From positions 1 to 10,900 of the forward strand of contig JBKPDW010000380.1 of NCBI GenBank assembly GCA_046728115.1: a DNA stretch of 10,900 bases, written 5' to 3'. The notes under the pieces were generated by a model. That model was not told where the DNA came from. It ran no database searches and saw only the letters and a program-made list of their open reading frames with translations. The translations under genes and the position numbers were made by a program. Below are positions 1 to 5,697 of this stretch, one piece after another. Positions within the stretch are counted from its first letter, which is position 1, and each line of letters starts with the position of its first letter. Source of the DNA: CAVSWN01 sp046728115 (GTDB lineage Bacteria; Acidobacteriota; Vicinamibacteria; Vicinamibacterales; CAVVIG01).

Positions 1-858
1 AATAAGCGCCTCGCGTAAGACCATCACCAATGGATCGTTTCCCGACAAGAACACTGCGTGAGTATCGAGCGCCTTGTCGTACTTCTTGGTCGCGATGTTC
101 AACCCGACCAACGTCTTTCCCGCGCCAGGAACGCCCGTTACGAACGCAATGATCTTGACCTTGACGGCTCGCGCTTCGTCGATTAATGCCTCGATTCGAC
201 GCGAGGTCAACGCCAGATTCCGCGCGCCCGCATCACTGCGGGAGATCTCGTCGACCGAATGTTGGGCGTACAACGCTCGTGCGGCTTCGATGATCGTCGG
301 CGTTGGCTTGTAAGGCGCTTGCGCCCATGCGATCGGATCGATCGACACACCTGTAACCCGCCTGATGCCATCATCGAGCAGCTGCCGCAGGCCCGCGGCG
401 TTCGACAGCGCCGGCGGGAATACGTTGTCGATAAAGGGCTCTCCGAGACCTGCCTCCGAATGGGCGGCCTGTGTCGCGATGAGGATTGGGACAATCGACG
501 CGTCATGGCTGGCGCGATGGAAGTATTTCAAGTCGAGGGCATAGTCCCAAACCTGATTTCGATGATCGCGGGTGTAATCGGTTGCGCCGACTTTGAACTC
601 GAGAACGAAAACGATTGGTCCCACGATCACGACGGCATCGATCCGACTTCCGATTCGCGGGACGATGAACTCCATCAAAACGAACCCGCTGAGCCCATCC
701 AACGACTGCTGAAGGGTGGCGATTTGAACGAGCCAGGCGTCGCGCTGCGCCAGTTCCGTGTCGAATTCGGTGTGCTGCTGAATGTGGCCGAGGATGGCCG
801 TCGGACTCGTCGCGCGGAATCGATCGATAGGACCTAAGTAGTACGCCGCCGGCGGCAT
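1..858 (-). CDS. DUF2075 / Schlafen group 3-type ATPase with PD-(D/E)XK-like N-terminal domain (3' end outside window)
   Basis: Partial gene: 286 codons are visible and the C-terminus lies beyond base 1. The start is the ATG at 858-856, the only in-frame ATG after the TAA at 873-871; it gives MPPAAYYLGPIDRF and has no strong ribosome site. Residues about 10-200 match the leader domain usual in this family. It contains D74, then E87-F-K89 in the run VFVLEFKVG, which fits the D...ExK core of PD-(D/E)XK nucleases. Residues 242-249 (GVPGAGKT) are a Walker A loop, followed by HAVFLSGNDPLV, typical of the DUF2075 P-loop domain. The family is known as predicted DNA/RNA helicase-like ATPases, often in accessory or defence-related DNA; the substrate is not known. 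Walker B and the helicase motifs lie outside the window. The family call is firm, and nuclease activity is inferred only from the motif. Confidence 0.85.
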   Translation of the reverse strand, partial: MPPAAYYLGPIDRFRATSPTAILGHIQQHTEFDTELAQRDAWLVQIATLQQSLDGLSGFVLMEFIVPRIGSRIDAVVIVGPIVFVLEFKVGATDYTRDHRNQVWDYALDLKYFHRASHDASIVPILIATQAAHSEAGLGEPFIDNVFPPALSNAAGLRQLLDDGIRRVTGVSIDPIAWAQAPYKPTPTIIEAARALYAQHSVDEISRSDAGARNLALTSRRIEALIDEARAVKVKIIAFVTGVPGAGKTLVGLNIATKKYDKALDTHAVFLSGNDPLVMVLREALI

Positions 859-877
859 GCGGCGTCGAGTTTACCCG

Positions 878-1033
878 ATGGCGGTATACGCGCCGATGCT
901 CAAGCCGGGAGATTCGAACGAGGAAGATTGTGCGGCGTTGCGCAAGGCCTTGAGCGATTCCGAAGAAGACGTGAAGGCCGGCCGACTTGTCGATGCCGAT
1001 GTGATCCTCAGACGGCGGGTAGCGTCAGGGTAG
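878..1033 (+). CDS. small antitoxin-like protein, possibly a remnant
   Basis: A 51-residue ORF from ATG 878 to TAG 1031-1033. The C-terminal half, ALRKALSDSEEDVKAGRLVD followed by ADVILRRRVASG, has the acidic helix and the 'AGRLVDAD-V' pattern seen in the toxin-binding tails of RelB/Phd/ParD-type antitoxins. No DNA-binding domain is visible in front of it, and no toxin-like frame follows. The start lies 19 bp from the start of the divergent DUF2075 gene, leaving little room for a promoter, and no good Shine-Dalgarno is seen. It could be the 3' end of a broken antitoxin gene or a chance frame. Resemblance is by pattern only. Confidence 0.35.
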   Translation: MAVYAPMLKPGDSNEEDCAALRKALSDSEEDVKAGRLVDADVILRRRVASG

Positions 1034-1122
1034 TTGCTGCCGGCCTGTTCGACCCGACCGTCGAGGGGCGAGAGAGCGCTGGAACGTTCTCGATGGTGCG
1101 GTAGGACCGGATTTGAAGGACC

Positions 1123-1149
1123 GGTCACTCGGTCAAAAACCGAGTGACC
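1123..1149. repeat. perfect 11-bp inverted repeat (hairpin)
   Basis: GGTCACTCGGT at 1123-1133 and its exact complement ACCGAGTGACC at 1139-1149 enclose a 5-base loop (caaaa). A copy of GGACCGG lies just upstream, overlapped again by the left arm region. No T-run follows on either strand, so it is not a standard terminator. It lies downstream of the tRNA-type terminator, between that and the small antitoxin-like ORF. Its function is unknown. Confidence 0.6.
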
Positions 1150-1176
1150 CACCAACTTAATGAGAAAACGTCGGTC

Positions 1177-1218
1177 GAAAAAGCAAAGAGGCCAGATTTC
1201 CTAGTAAATCTGGCCTCT
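1177..1218 (-). terminator. Rho-independent terminator of the tRNA-Pro locus
   Basis: A perfect 13-bp stem (AGAGGCCAGATTT at 1187-1199 with AAATCTGGCCTCT at 1206-1218) has a 6-base loop. Read on the minus strand it is followed by TTTGCTTTTT. It begins 14 bases after the CCA end of the tRNA-Pro remnant, which is the usual place for a tRNA terminator. This suggests the flank on the left of the tRNA remnant is original chromosome. Confidence 0.8.
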
Positions 1219-1231
1219 CTTCAATCTTGAA

Positions 1232-1285
<54 letters not shown>

Positions 1286-1693
1286 TGTGGTGAACGTTGC
1301 CGAGGAATTCACGCAATCCCGCTCCGTCTTGGTAACTGTGGCGGCAACCAGAATGACCACTTTTCAGGCCGATCCCCTTCCAGTCTTCCCTTTCGCGTCT
1401 TCCACTCGTGAACGTGCGACGCGTTCGGCGTGCGCAATCAGGCTCACGCCACTTTCCGATCGCCTGACTCCGGATTCGAGCGGATCGCGCCTCGACCGTG
1501 CGTCATCGCGAGCAGCCGATCCACAAGTGGCAAGTGCCAGTCCAGGTTTCGCAAGTGGCTTGCCGAGCCATCGCCAACGATGTTCGTGAAGCGGCGTTCA
1601 GCCGGCATGCTGATCGGATGGTCGAAGCCTCGGTGTCACGTCGCGTCAACCGATATCGGCAATGATGCGGAAGACGATGCCGCGCGACACGCT
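1286..1693. other. gene-poor stretch between tRNA-Pro remnant and phd
   Basis: I find no convincing gene here. The open frames have no recognisable motif; the plus-strand frame that begins in the tRNA remnant (reading WSGREDLNLRPL) is a known kind of artefact from translating the complement of a tRNA 3' end. A 54-codon minus-strand frame at 1444-1608 is also unremarkable. The stretch may hold decayed integrase or cargo DNA, but nothing shows it. Confidence 0.5.
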
Positions 1694-1725
1694 TTGCCCT
1701 AATGGGCCAAATAGGCCATAATGGC
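1694..1725 (+). promoter_or_regulatory. promoter and operator of phd (possibly leaderless)
   Basis: A -35-like TTGCCC (1694-1699) and a -10-like CATAAT (1717-1722) are separated by 17 bp. Three related half-sites overlap them: ATGGGCC at 1702-1708, GGCCAT at 1714-1719, and ATGGC at 1721-1725. The last two form an 11-bp palindrome that contains the -10 box. Phd/YefM antitoxins repress their own promoters through such palindromes. Transcription about 7 nt after the -10 box would begin at about 1729, the A of the antitoxin ATG. Promoter assignment is by eye. Confidence 0.5.
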
Positions 1726-1728
1726 TAC

Positions 1729-2094
1729 ATGGCAACGATGACTGTCGCCCAGGCCAAGAACCACTTTTCGGATGTCCTTCGCCGTGCCGAGTACGGCGGC
1801 GAGCGGGTGGTGGTCGAACGTCACGGGAAGCCCGTTGCTGCAATTGTCTCCACCGACGATCTCCGCCAATTGGAAGCCGCAGAGAATGTCCTGGATCTGC
1901 GCGATGCGCGAGCTGCCCTTGCCGAGGCGAAGGAACAGGGGACGATTCCTCTCGACACTGTTCTTCGGACACACGGCTTAGCTCATCTCCTCGTCCAGCA
2001 AGAACCGGCGGTGGTGCGGCGACCTCGTGCTCGGAAGAGCCGTCCGCGGGTGAAGCGTACCCGTAAGGCATCGCGAAACCAGCGGCGACGGTAA
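1729..2094 (+). CDS. phd: Phd/YefM-family antitoxin with long basic tail
   Basis: A 121-residue antitoxin of a type II toxin-antitoxin module. Residues 1-65 carry the family signature: TVAQAKNHFSDVLRRAE, then VVVERHGKPVAAIVSTDDL, which forms the DNA-binding, autoregulating Phd fold. The following acidic helix (ARAALAEAKEQGTIPLD) is where toxin binding is expected. The usual length is 80-95 residues; here about 25 further residues are mostly Arg, Lys and Pro (RRPRARKSRPRVKRTRK...), which is unusual. In-frame starts exist at 1702, 1729 and 1738. The 1702 start would lie upstream of the proposed -10 box, so 1729 is preferred. The stop is 6 bp before the relE start, so they form one operon. Because relE is disrupted, this is now an orphan antitoxin. 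Confidence 0.85.
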   Translation: MATMTVAQAKNHFSDVLRRAEYGGERVVVERHGKPVAAIVSTDDLRQLEAAENVLDLRDARAALAEAKEQGTIPLDTVLRTHGLAHLLVQQEPAVVRRPRARKSRPRVKRTRKASRNQRRR

Positions 2095-2100
2095 CGGCTT

Positions 2101-2146
2101 GTGGCCGGGTACCATGTCGTCGTCACGCCCGCGGCGGACCGCCAAC
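2101..2146 (+). pseudogene. relE: RelE/ParE-type toxin, 5' fragment (interrupted by IS21)
   Basis: From GTG 2101 the frame reads MAGYHVVVTPAADRQL, the first strand and helix of a RelE/ParE toxin, a ribosome-dependent mRNase or gyrase poison depending on subfamily. It stops matching exactly where the IS21-family element begins (2147). The rest of the gene resumes at 5033-5253. The GTG lies 6 bp after the phd stop, the usual antitoxin-toxin spacing. Confidence is high because the two halves join in frame once the IS and one 6-bp target repeat are removed. Confidence 0.85.
2141..2146. repeat. target-site duplication, left copy (GCCAAC)
   Basis: GCCAAC directly precedes the IS21 left end and recurs at 5033-5038 directly after the right end. 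Removing one copy together with the element restores the relE frame. Confidence 0.85.
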
Positions 2147-2202
2147 TGCGCATTCCGGCCATGATGAACGCCCGTTCCGGCCATTGTGAACGCCGATTCC
2201 GG
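2147..2202. repeat. IS21 left-end terminal repeats (two full copies and a partial one)
   Basis: Reverse-orientation copies of the terminal word sit at 2152-2158 (partial, at the tip), 2165-2180 (tgaacgcccgttccgg) and 2187-2202 (tgaacgccgattccgg). The spacing is 22 bp. These match the array at the right end and are expected IstA binding sites. Confidence 0.8.
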
Positions 2203-2333
2203 GCAAGCCGTACACTCGTCGGAGCGGAGCGACGACGGCAGTGGGTCTCGGAATCCTCCTCAGAAAGTGGGCCGGGTCATCTTACGGCCTTTGTTCTGTT
2301 CGTCACAGTAAATGAGTACGCCTGTGGGGCGTG

Positions 2334-2392
2334 TGGACGCGTTCTATGCGTCCAACGACCTTGTGGGAAACGCGTTCTGGGCGTTTTCCACA
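2334..2392. repeat. two tandem hairpins in the IS21 noncoding end
   Basis: The first hairpin is TGGACGC (2334-2340) with GCGTCCA (2348-2354), loop gttctat. The second is TGTGGGAAACGC (2362-2373) with GCGTTTTCCACA (2381-2392), loop gttctgg, with one G-T pair. The loops share gttct and each is preceded by acgc, so the pair looks duplicated. Several TGTGG/CCACA words cluster around them (2321-2411). No U-tract follows, so termination is not evident. They lie 3' of istB on its strand. Confidence 0.6.
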
Positions 2393-2524
2393 GGTCGGGC
2401 ACGATCCACAGGCTGCCGCGCGTGAGCAAGGCGCTGGCGTCCTGAGCTCGACGGTTCAGGATGCCGGAGGAACGACGATCGCACGCCGCGTCGACCTGCA
2501 GCACCCCTCGACGATCACCGCCCA

Positions 2525-3277
2525 TCATGATTTCCCTTTGCCTGGGCGCCGCGTCTCCGGGTCGCGCATCGTCGGCCCTTTCAGCGTCAGCTTGTGCGCA
2601 CGATGAATCAGCCGGTCGCAGATGGCATCGGCGACGCTCGGCTCGCCAATCGCCGCATGCCACGCCGTGGGCGGCAGTTGACTGGCCACGAGCGTGGACC
2701 GGCGTTCACTGCGATCTTCGATCACCTCCAAGAGATCGCGCCGTTCGGCATCGGTGAGCGAGGCCAAGAGCCAATCGTCGATCGCCAGGAGATCAAGCTT
2801 GGCGAGTTTCGCGAGGAGCCGCGCGTACGACCCATCGCCGCGACTCACGGCGAGCTCATGAAGCAAGCGCGGCGCCCGCACGTAGGTCGCCGTGAAGCCG
2901 TGCCGGCACGCGCTCTCGACAAACGCGGACGCTAACCAGCTTTTGCCGATCCCGGTGGGGCCGGTGATCAAGAGATTGTGGTGATCGCGAATCCACGCGC
3001 CGGTGCCGAGACTCAGGACGACGTCGCGGACGAGGCCGCGCGGCGTCGTGAAATCGACGTCCTCGAGGGACGCGGGATACCGCAGGCACGCATTCCGCAA
3101 GCGTTGCGTGAGACGCCGTTGCTCGCGGGCGGTCCATTCGGCGTCGACGAGCAAGCCGAAGCGATCCTCGAAATGCAGCTCGGCGTGCGGGGCCGATCCG
3201 CGTTGCTGCTCAAACGCCTGCGCCATCGCGGAGAGATGCAACGCGTGCAGTTTCTCAATCGTGGGCTGGGTCAGCAT
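2525..3277 (-). CDS. istB: IS21 transposition helper ATPase IstB
   Basis: 250 residues, the normal IstB length, and intact. IstB is the AAA+ ATPase, related to DnaC, that assembles on DNA and brings the IstA transposase to the target. The N-terminal domain (residues 1-75) includes LHLSAMAQAFEQQ. Walker A is GPTGIGKS (106-113) and Walker B is LDLLAIDD (161-168). A sensor strand STLVASQ (194-200) and the basic motif DRLIHRAH (221-228) also fit. The start ATG at 3277 overlaps the end of istA (stop at 3255) by 23 bp, which implies translational coupling. It has no promoter of its own that I can see. Confidence 0.93.
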   Translation of the reverse strand: MLTQPTIEKLHALHLSAMAQAFEQQRGSAPHAELHFEDRFGLLVDAEWTAREQRRLTQRLRNACLRYPASLEDVDFTTPRGLVRDVVLSLGTGAWIRDHHNLLITGPTGIGKSWLASAFVESACRHGFTATYVRAPRLLHELAVSRGDGSYARLLAKLAKLDLLAIDDWLLASLTDAERRDLLEVIEDRSERRSTLVASQLPPTAWHAAIGEPSVADAICDRLIHRAHKLTLKGPTMRDPETRRPGKGKS

Positions 3278-4815
3278 AAACCTCCTCGTAGTAGCTGGCG
3301 CCGCGCAGATTCTCGTGCGTCAACGCCGGACGCGCAGGCGGCTGGTCGAGCGGGAGCCGATCCTGCTGGTGGTTGAGAATGTGCTCGACCGTGCGGAAGC
3401 GATAGGAGCGCAGACGCTCGGCGCGCTGGCACGCGGCCTCCAACCGGTCGGCGCCATGCGCGCGCCCGAGGCGCATGAGGCCGAGACAGGCGCGGTACCC
3501 CTGCTCGGGATGCGGCCGCCGTTCAAGTAGCCCGGTGACGAACCGGCCGGTGGCGGGCCCGGTCTGTTCAGCCCAGGCGATCAGCCGCGAGGGCGTCCAC
3601 TCCGCGTGGGCCCGATGCGCGCGGGGCATGTGGGCGACGTGCGTGGCATACCGGCCGCGGCCGGTCAGTCGGGCGTGCGTGGCGACGGGGCGATTGTTGA
3701 AGAAGACTTCGACGGTCGAAGCTGTGAAGCGGGCCTCGACGCGCGCGTGGACCAATTGATACGGCACGCTGTAGAAGTTGTGCGCGATCTCGATGTGGTA
3801 ATCGATGTTGACGCGGCAGCCCTTCCACTCCGCGAGCTCGTAGCGGGTCGCGGGTAGCGGCGTGAGCGCCGGCCGGTCGATCTGCTCGAACAAGGTTCGC
3901 CGACTGATGCCGACGCCTTTCATCGGGCGGTCGTTGATCGCGTCGATCCGGGCGCGAATGGCGGCATTGAGTTCCGCCAGCGTGAAGAAGGTCTGGTGGC
4001 GTAAGACCGCTAGCACCCAGCGTTGGGCGATCTGGACGCTCACTTCGACGAGCGGTTTGTCGGTTGGCCGGACGGGCGGGAATGACCACCGCGCGGTAGT
4101 GGCGCGCAAGGTCGGCATAGGTGCGGTTGATCTCGGGTTCGTACCGACTCGCGGTCGTCACGCCGCTTTTGAGCTGATCGGGCACCCAGACGGCCGGACT
4201 GCCGTGAAAATACTCGAGCATCCGGATGTGGGCGGCGACCCACGAGGGGAGATCTTGCGTGCGCGTCGCTTCGGCGTAGATCAAACCGCTCGCGCCCAAC
4301 ACGCCGACAAACAGCTCGACGGCGACCTCTGCCCCGGTGGTGGGGTCGATCAGGTGCGGCCGCTTGCCCGAGAAATCGACAAACAGCTTCTCGCCGGCGC
4401 GATGCACCTGACGCATCGACGGCTTGAGGCGGCGAGCCCACTGCCGATAGCGCTCGCAAAACTGGCTGTAGGCGTAGCCGTGCGGATGCTGCGCGCGATA
4501 TTCCTGCCAGAGCAGCGTCAGGGTGACGCCCGGCTTCTTCAGCTCCTGGTGCAGGGTGGCCCAATCGGGCAGGGCGCGGTCGCGCGTCGCGGGAACCATC
4601 GGCCGCGTAAAGAGCCGCGCTTCGAGCGCCCCATCGTCCAGATCGTCAGAGAGCGGCCACGTTAGACCGGCGGCGGTGGCCCGCTGCAGATAGGTGCTGA
4701 CGGTGCCCAGCCCGAGCCCGCACGCCAGCGCAATCGCTCGCAGCGGGAGCTGGGTCTCGTACTTCAGGCGGAGAACGTCGCGAAGTTTTCTCATCAGTAG
4801 CCTCGAGGCTGCCAT
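3255..4815 (-). pseudogene. istA: IS21 transposase IstA, frameshifted
   Basis: The DDE transposase of the element, now in two frames. The first frame from ATG 4815 carries the helix-turn-helix (about residues 20-47, LPLRAIALACGLGLGTVSTY), then the catalytic aspartates D147 (EKLFVDFSG) and D213 (VWVPDQLKSG). After residue about 250 (ARPA) it runs into unrelated sequence. The family match resumes in another frame at DKPLVEVSVQIAQRW, where the catalytic Glu is encoded at 4046-4044, and continues to the stop at 3255. The break lies at about 4059-4066 (minus-strand AACCGAC) and looks like a short deletion rather than a programmed site: no slippery A or T run is present. An AAAGGA ribosome site lies 9 nt before the ATG. 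Without the Glu the first fragment should be inactive. Confidence 0.9.
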
Positions 4816-4856
4816 CCTTGGGAGTCCTTTCCGTCGAGAGGGAAAGTCCCAAGGAT
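4814..4856 (-). promoter_or_regulatory. hairpin closing over the istA ribosome site and start codon
   Basis: On the minus strand ATCCTTGGGA and TCCCAAGGAT form a 10-bp stem, continued by CTTTCC with GGAAAG (6 bp) after a 3-base bulge, with an 8-base loop. The 3' arm contains the AAAGGA ribosome site and the A and T of the istA ATG. Transcripts started outside the IS would include the whole hairpin and be poorly translated. This is the known shielding strategy of IS10 and IS50; its use here is inferred. Confidence 0.6.
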
Positions 4857-4886
4857 CGTTCAGCTACCGATGAGCGTTCAGCTTGA

Positions 4887-5032
4887 CCGGAATCCGTGTT
4901 CACGATCACCGGAATCCGTGTTCATCATGACCGGAATCGGCGTTCATGATGCCGGAATCGGTGTTCAGCATCGGTCGGAATCCATGTTCACGTTCGACCG
5001 GAATCGGCGTTCACGATAGGCCGGAATCCGCA
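4887..5032. repeat. IS21 right-end terminal repeat array (about 6.5 copies)
   Basis: Copies of CCGGAATCSGYGTTCA begin at 4887, 4909, 4931, 4952, 4975 (TCGGAATCCATGTTCA) and 4998, with a final truncated copy at 5021-5032 forming the element tip. A degenerate GCGTTCA precedes at about 4874. The step is 21-23 bp, about two helical turns, so all copies face the same side of the DNA. The left end has only about 2.5 copies. Confidence 0.85.
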
Positions 5033-5253
5033 GCCAACTCGCGAAGCTGCCCCGCCCGGCACGAGAGATGGTCGCAGCGGTGCTCGTCACCCTCGGCACG
5101 AATCCTCGCCCTGCCGGATGCATCAAACTTACGGGGAGCGACGACCTCTGGCGCATCCGTGTCAGGCAATACCGCGTGATCTACCAAATCTTGGATACGG
5201 AGCTGATCGTCACGATCGTGAAAGTTGGCGACCGCAAGGACGTGTACCGGTGA
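5033..5253 (+). pseudogene. relE: RelE/ParE-type toxin, 3' fragment (interrupted by IS21)
   Basis: Begins with the right copy of the target duplication (5033-5038). It reads LAKLPRPAREMVAAVL, then CIKLTGSDDLWRIRVRQYRV, then IYQILDTELIVTIVKVGDRK and DVYR, ending at TGA 5251-5253. These are the conserved core and C-terminal strands of RelE/ParE toxins, including the usual LWRIRVxxYRVIY and VGxRKDVYR runs. Joined to 2101-2146 it makes an 86-residue protein of ordinary length. Only the IS disrupts it, so the inactivation appears recent compared with the decay elsewhere in the window. Confidence 0.88.
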
Positions 5254-5545
5254 CAATCGCGCGCGAGATCAAGGCGATCGGCATCGACCGGCAATGTATT
5301 CCGGGACGTGGCACTGATGATACGACCTGCCTGCACGGAGGAACTCGAGTAATGGTCTGTCCAGCGCTGTACCGATTCGAGCGGCAGTGCCTGACTCGAT
5401 CCAAGTGGAGGATCACCGACGACAACCTCGGCGCGCGAGACTACGCGCTGACCCTGCGGGACGGCGGCATCTCAGCGATGAACTCGCACGGTGGCCACCG
5501 CGCGTCTCGCGCAATCAACCTGATGCCCGAGGCGACGATCGCCTG
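5254..5545. other. gene-poor stretch between relE and tRNA-Asn remnant
   Basis: No recognised gene. A frame beginning with GTG 5250 overlaps the relE stop (GTGA) and runs about 100 codons to 5552. It has no family resemblance, ends inside the tRNA remnant, and is probably chance. Confidence 0.5.
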
Positions 5546-5586
5546 CCCTTAGGCTGGACTCGAACCAGCAACCCTCCGGTTAACAG
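5546..5586 (-). pseudogene. 3' remnant of a tRNA-Asn(GTT)
   Basis: On the minus strand the sequence begins with the anticodon loop CTGTTAA (anticodon GTT), continues with CCGGA, a variable loop, and a perfect 5-bp T-arm (GCTGG/CCAGC) with loop TTCGAGT. The upstream anticodon-stem strand does not pair (TTACG against CCGGA), there is no matching 5' acceptor or D-arm, and the 3' end (CTAAGGGCAGG) lacks a CCA. The preserved part, anticodon loop to T-arm, is the section most often carried as the att core by tRNA-targeting integrases. This is the second such scar in the window. Confidence 0.65.
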
Positions 5587-5697
5587 CGTAATGCAGGTGT
5601 TTGGCTTGCGGGTTCTTCGTGCCGGTGGCTCGGGTGAGAACCTGTTGGTGGCTCGTGTTCGGCAAGAATTGTGCAGAGATTGTCCAGAGGCCACCGT

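Larger units (their letters stand above)
2147..5032 (-). mobile_element. IS21-family insertion sequence (istA frameshifted, istB intact)
   Basis: A complete 2886-bp element. Its ends are imperfect inverted repeats: TGCGCATTCCGGCC at the left and, on the opposite strand at the right, TGCGGATTCCGGCC. Both ends carry several copies of a 16-bp word (CCGGAATCSGYGTTCA) at 21-23-bp spacing, like the multiple terminal repeats bound by IS21 transposases. It encodes istA and istB on the minus strand with the family's usual overlap. It lies inside relE with a 6-bp duplication. The 380 bases between the istB stop and the left end are noncoding and hold two hairpins. The frameshift in istA suggests it cannot move unaided. 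Confidence 0.92.

Noticed and set aside
259..837. 192-codon plus-strand ORF opposite the DUF2075 gene
   Set aside because: Antisense shadow of the clearly conserved minus-strand coding sequence.
1444..1608. 54-codon minus-strand ORF (MPAERRFTNIVG...)
   Set aside because: No ribosome site, no known motif, and no supporting neighbour; likely chance in high-GC DNA.
2321..2411. Replication origin made of DnaA boxes
   Set aside because: Only near-matches, lying inside an insertion sequence, with no AT-rich region or replication gene nearby.
4055..4070. Programmed frameshift to make full-length IstA
   Set aside because: No A6/A7 or other slippery heptamer at the join, and a base count fitting a small deletion; IstA is normally a single frame.
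3862..4665. 267-codon plus-strand ORF across istA
   Set aside because: Antisense to istA in high-GC DNA; the minus-strand frames carry the real catalytic motifs.
4887..5032. CRISPR array
   Set aside because: The 21-23-bp periodic copies are imperfect, have almost no spacers (5-7 bp), and recur inverted at the other IS end, as expected of IS21 terminal repeats.
5250..5552. GTG-started frame overlapping the relE stop (GTGA)
   Set aside because: Attractive coupling, but no family resemblance, it ends in tRNA-derived bases, and it contains no domain-like pattern.
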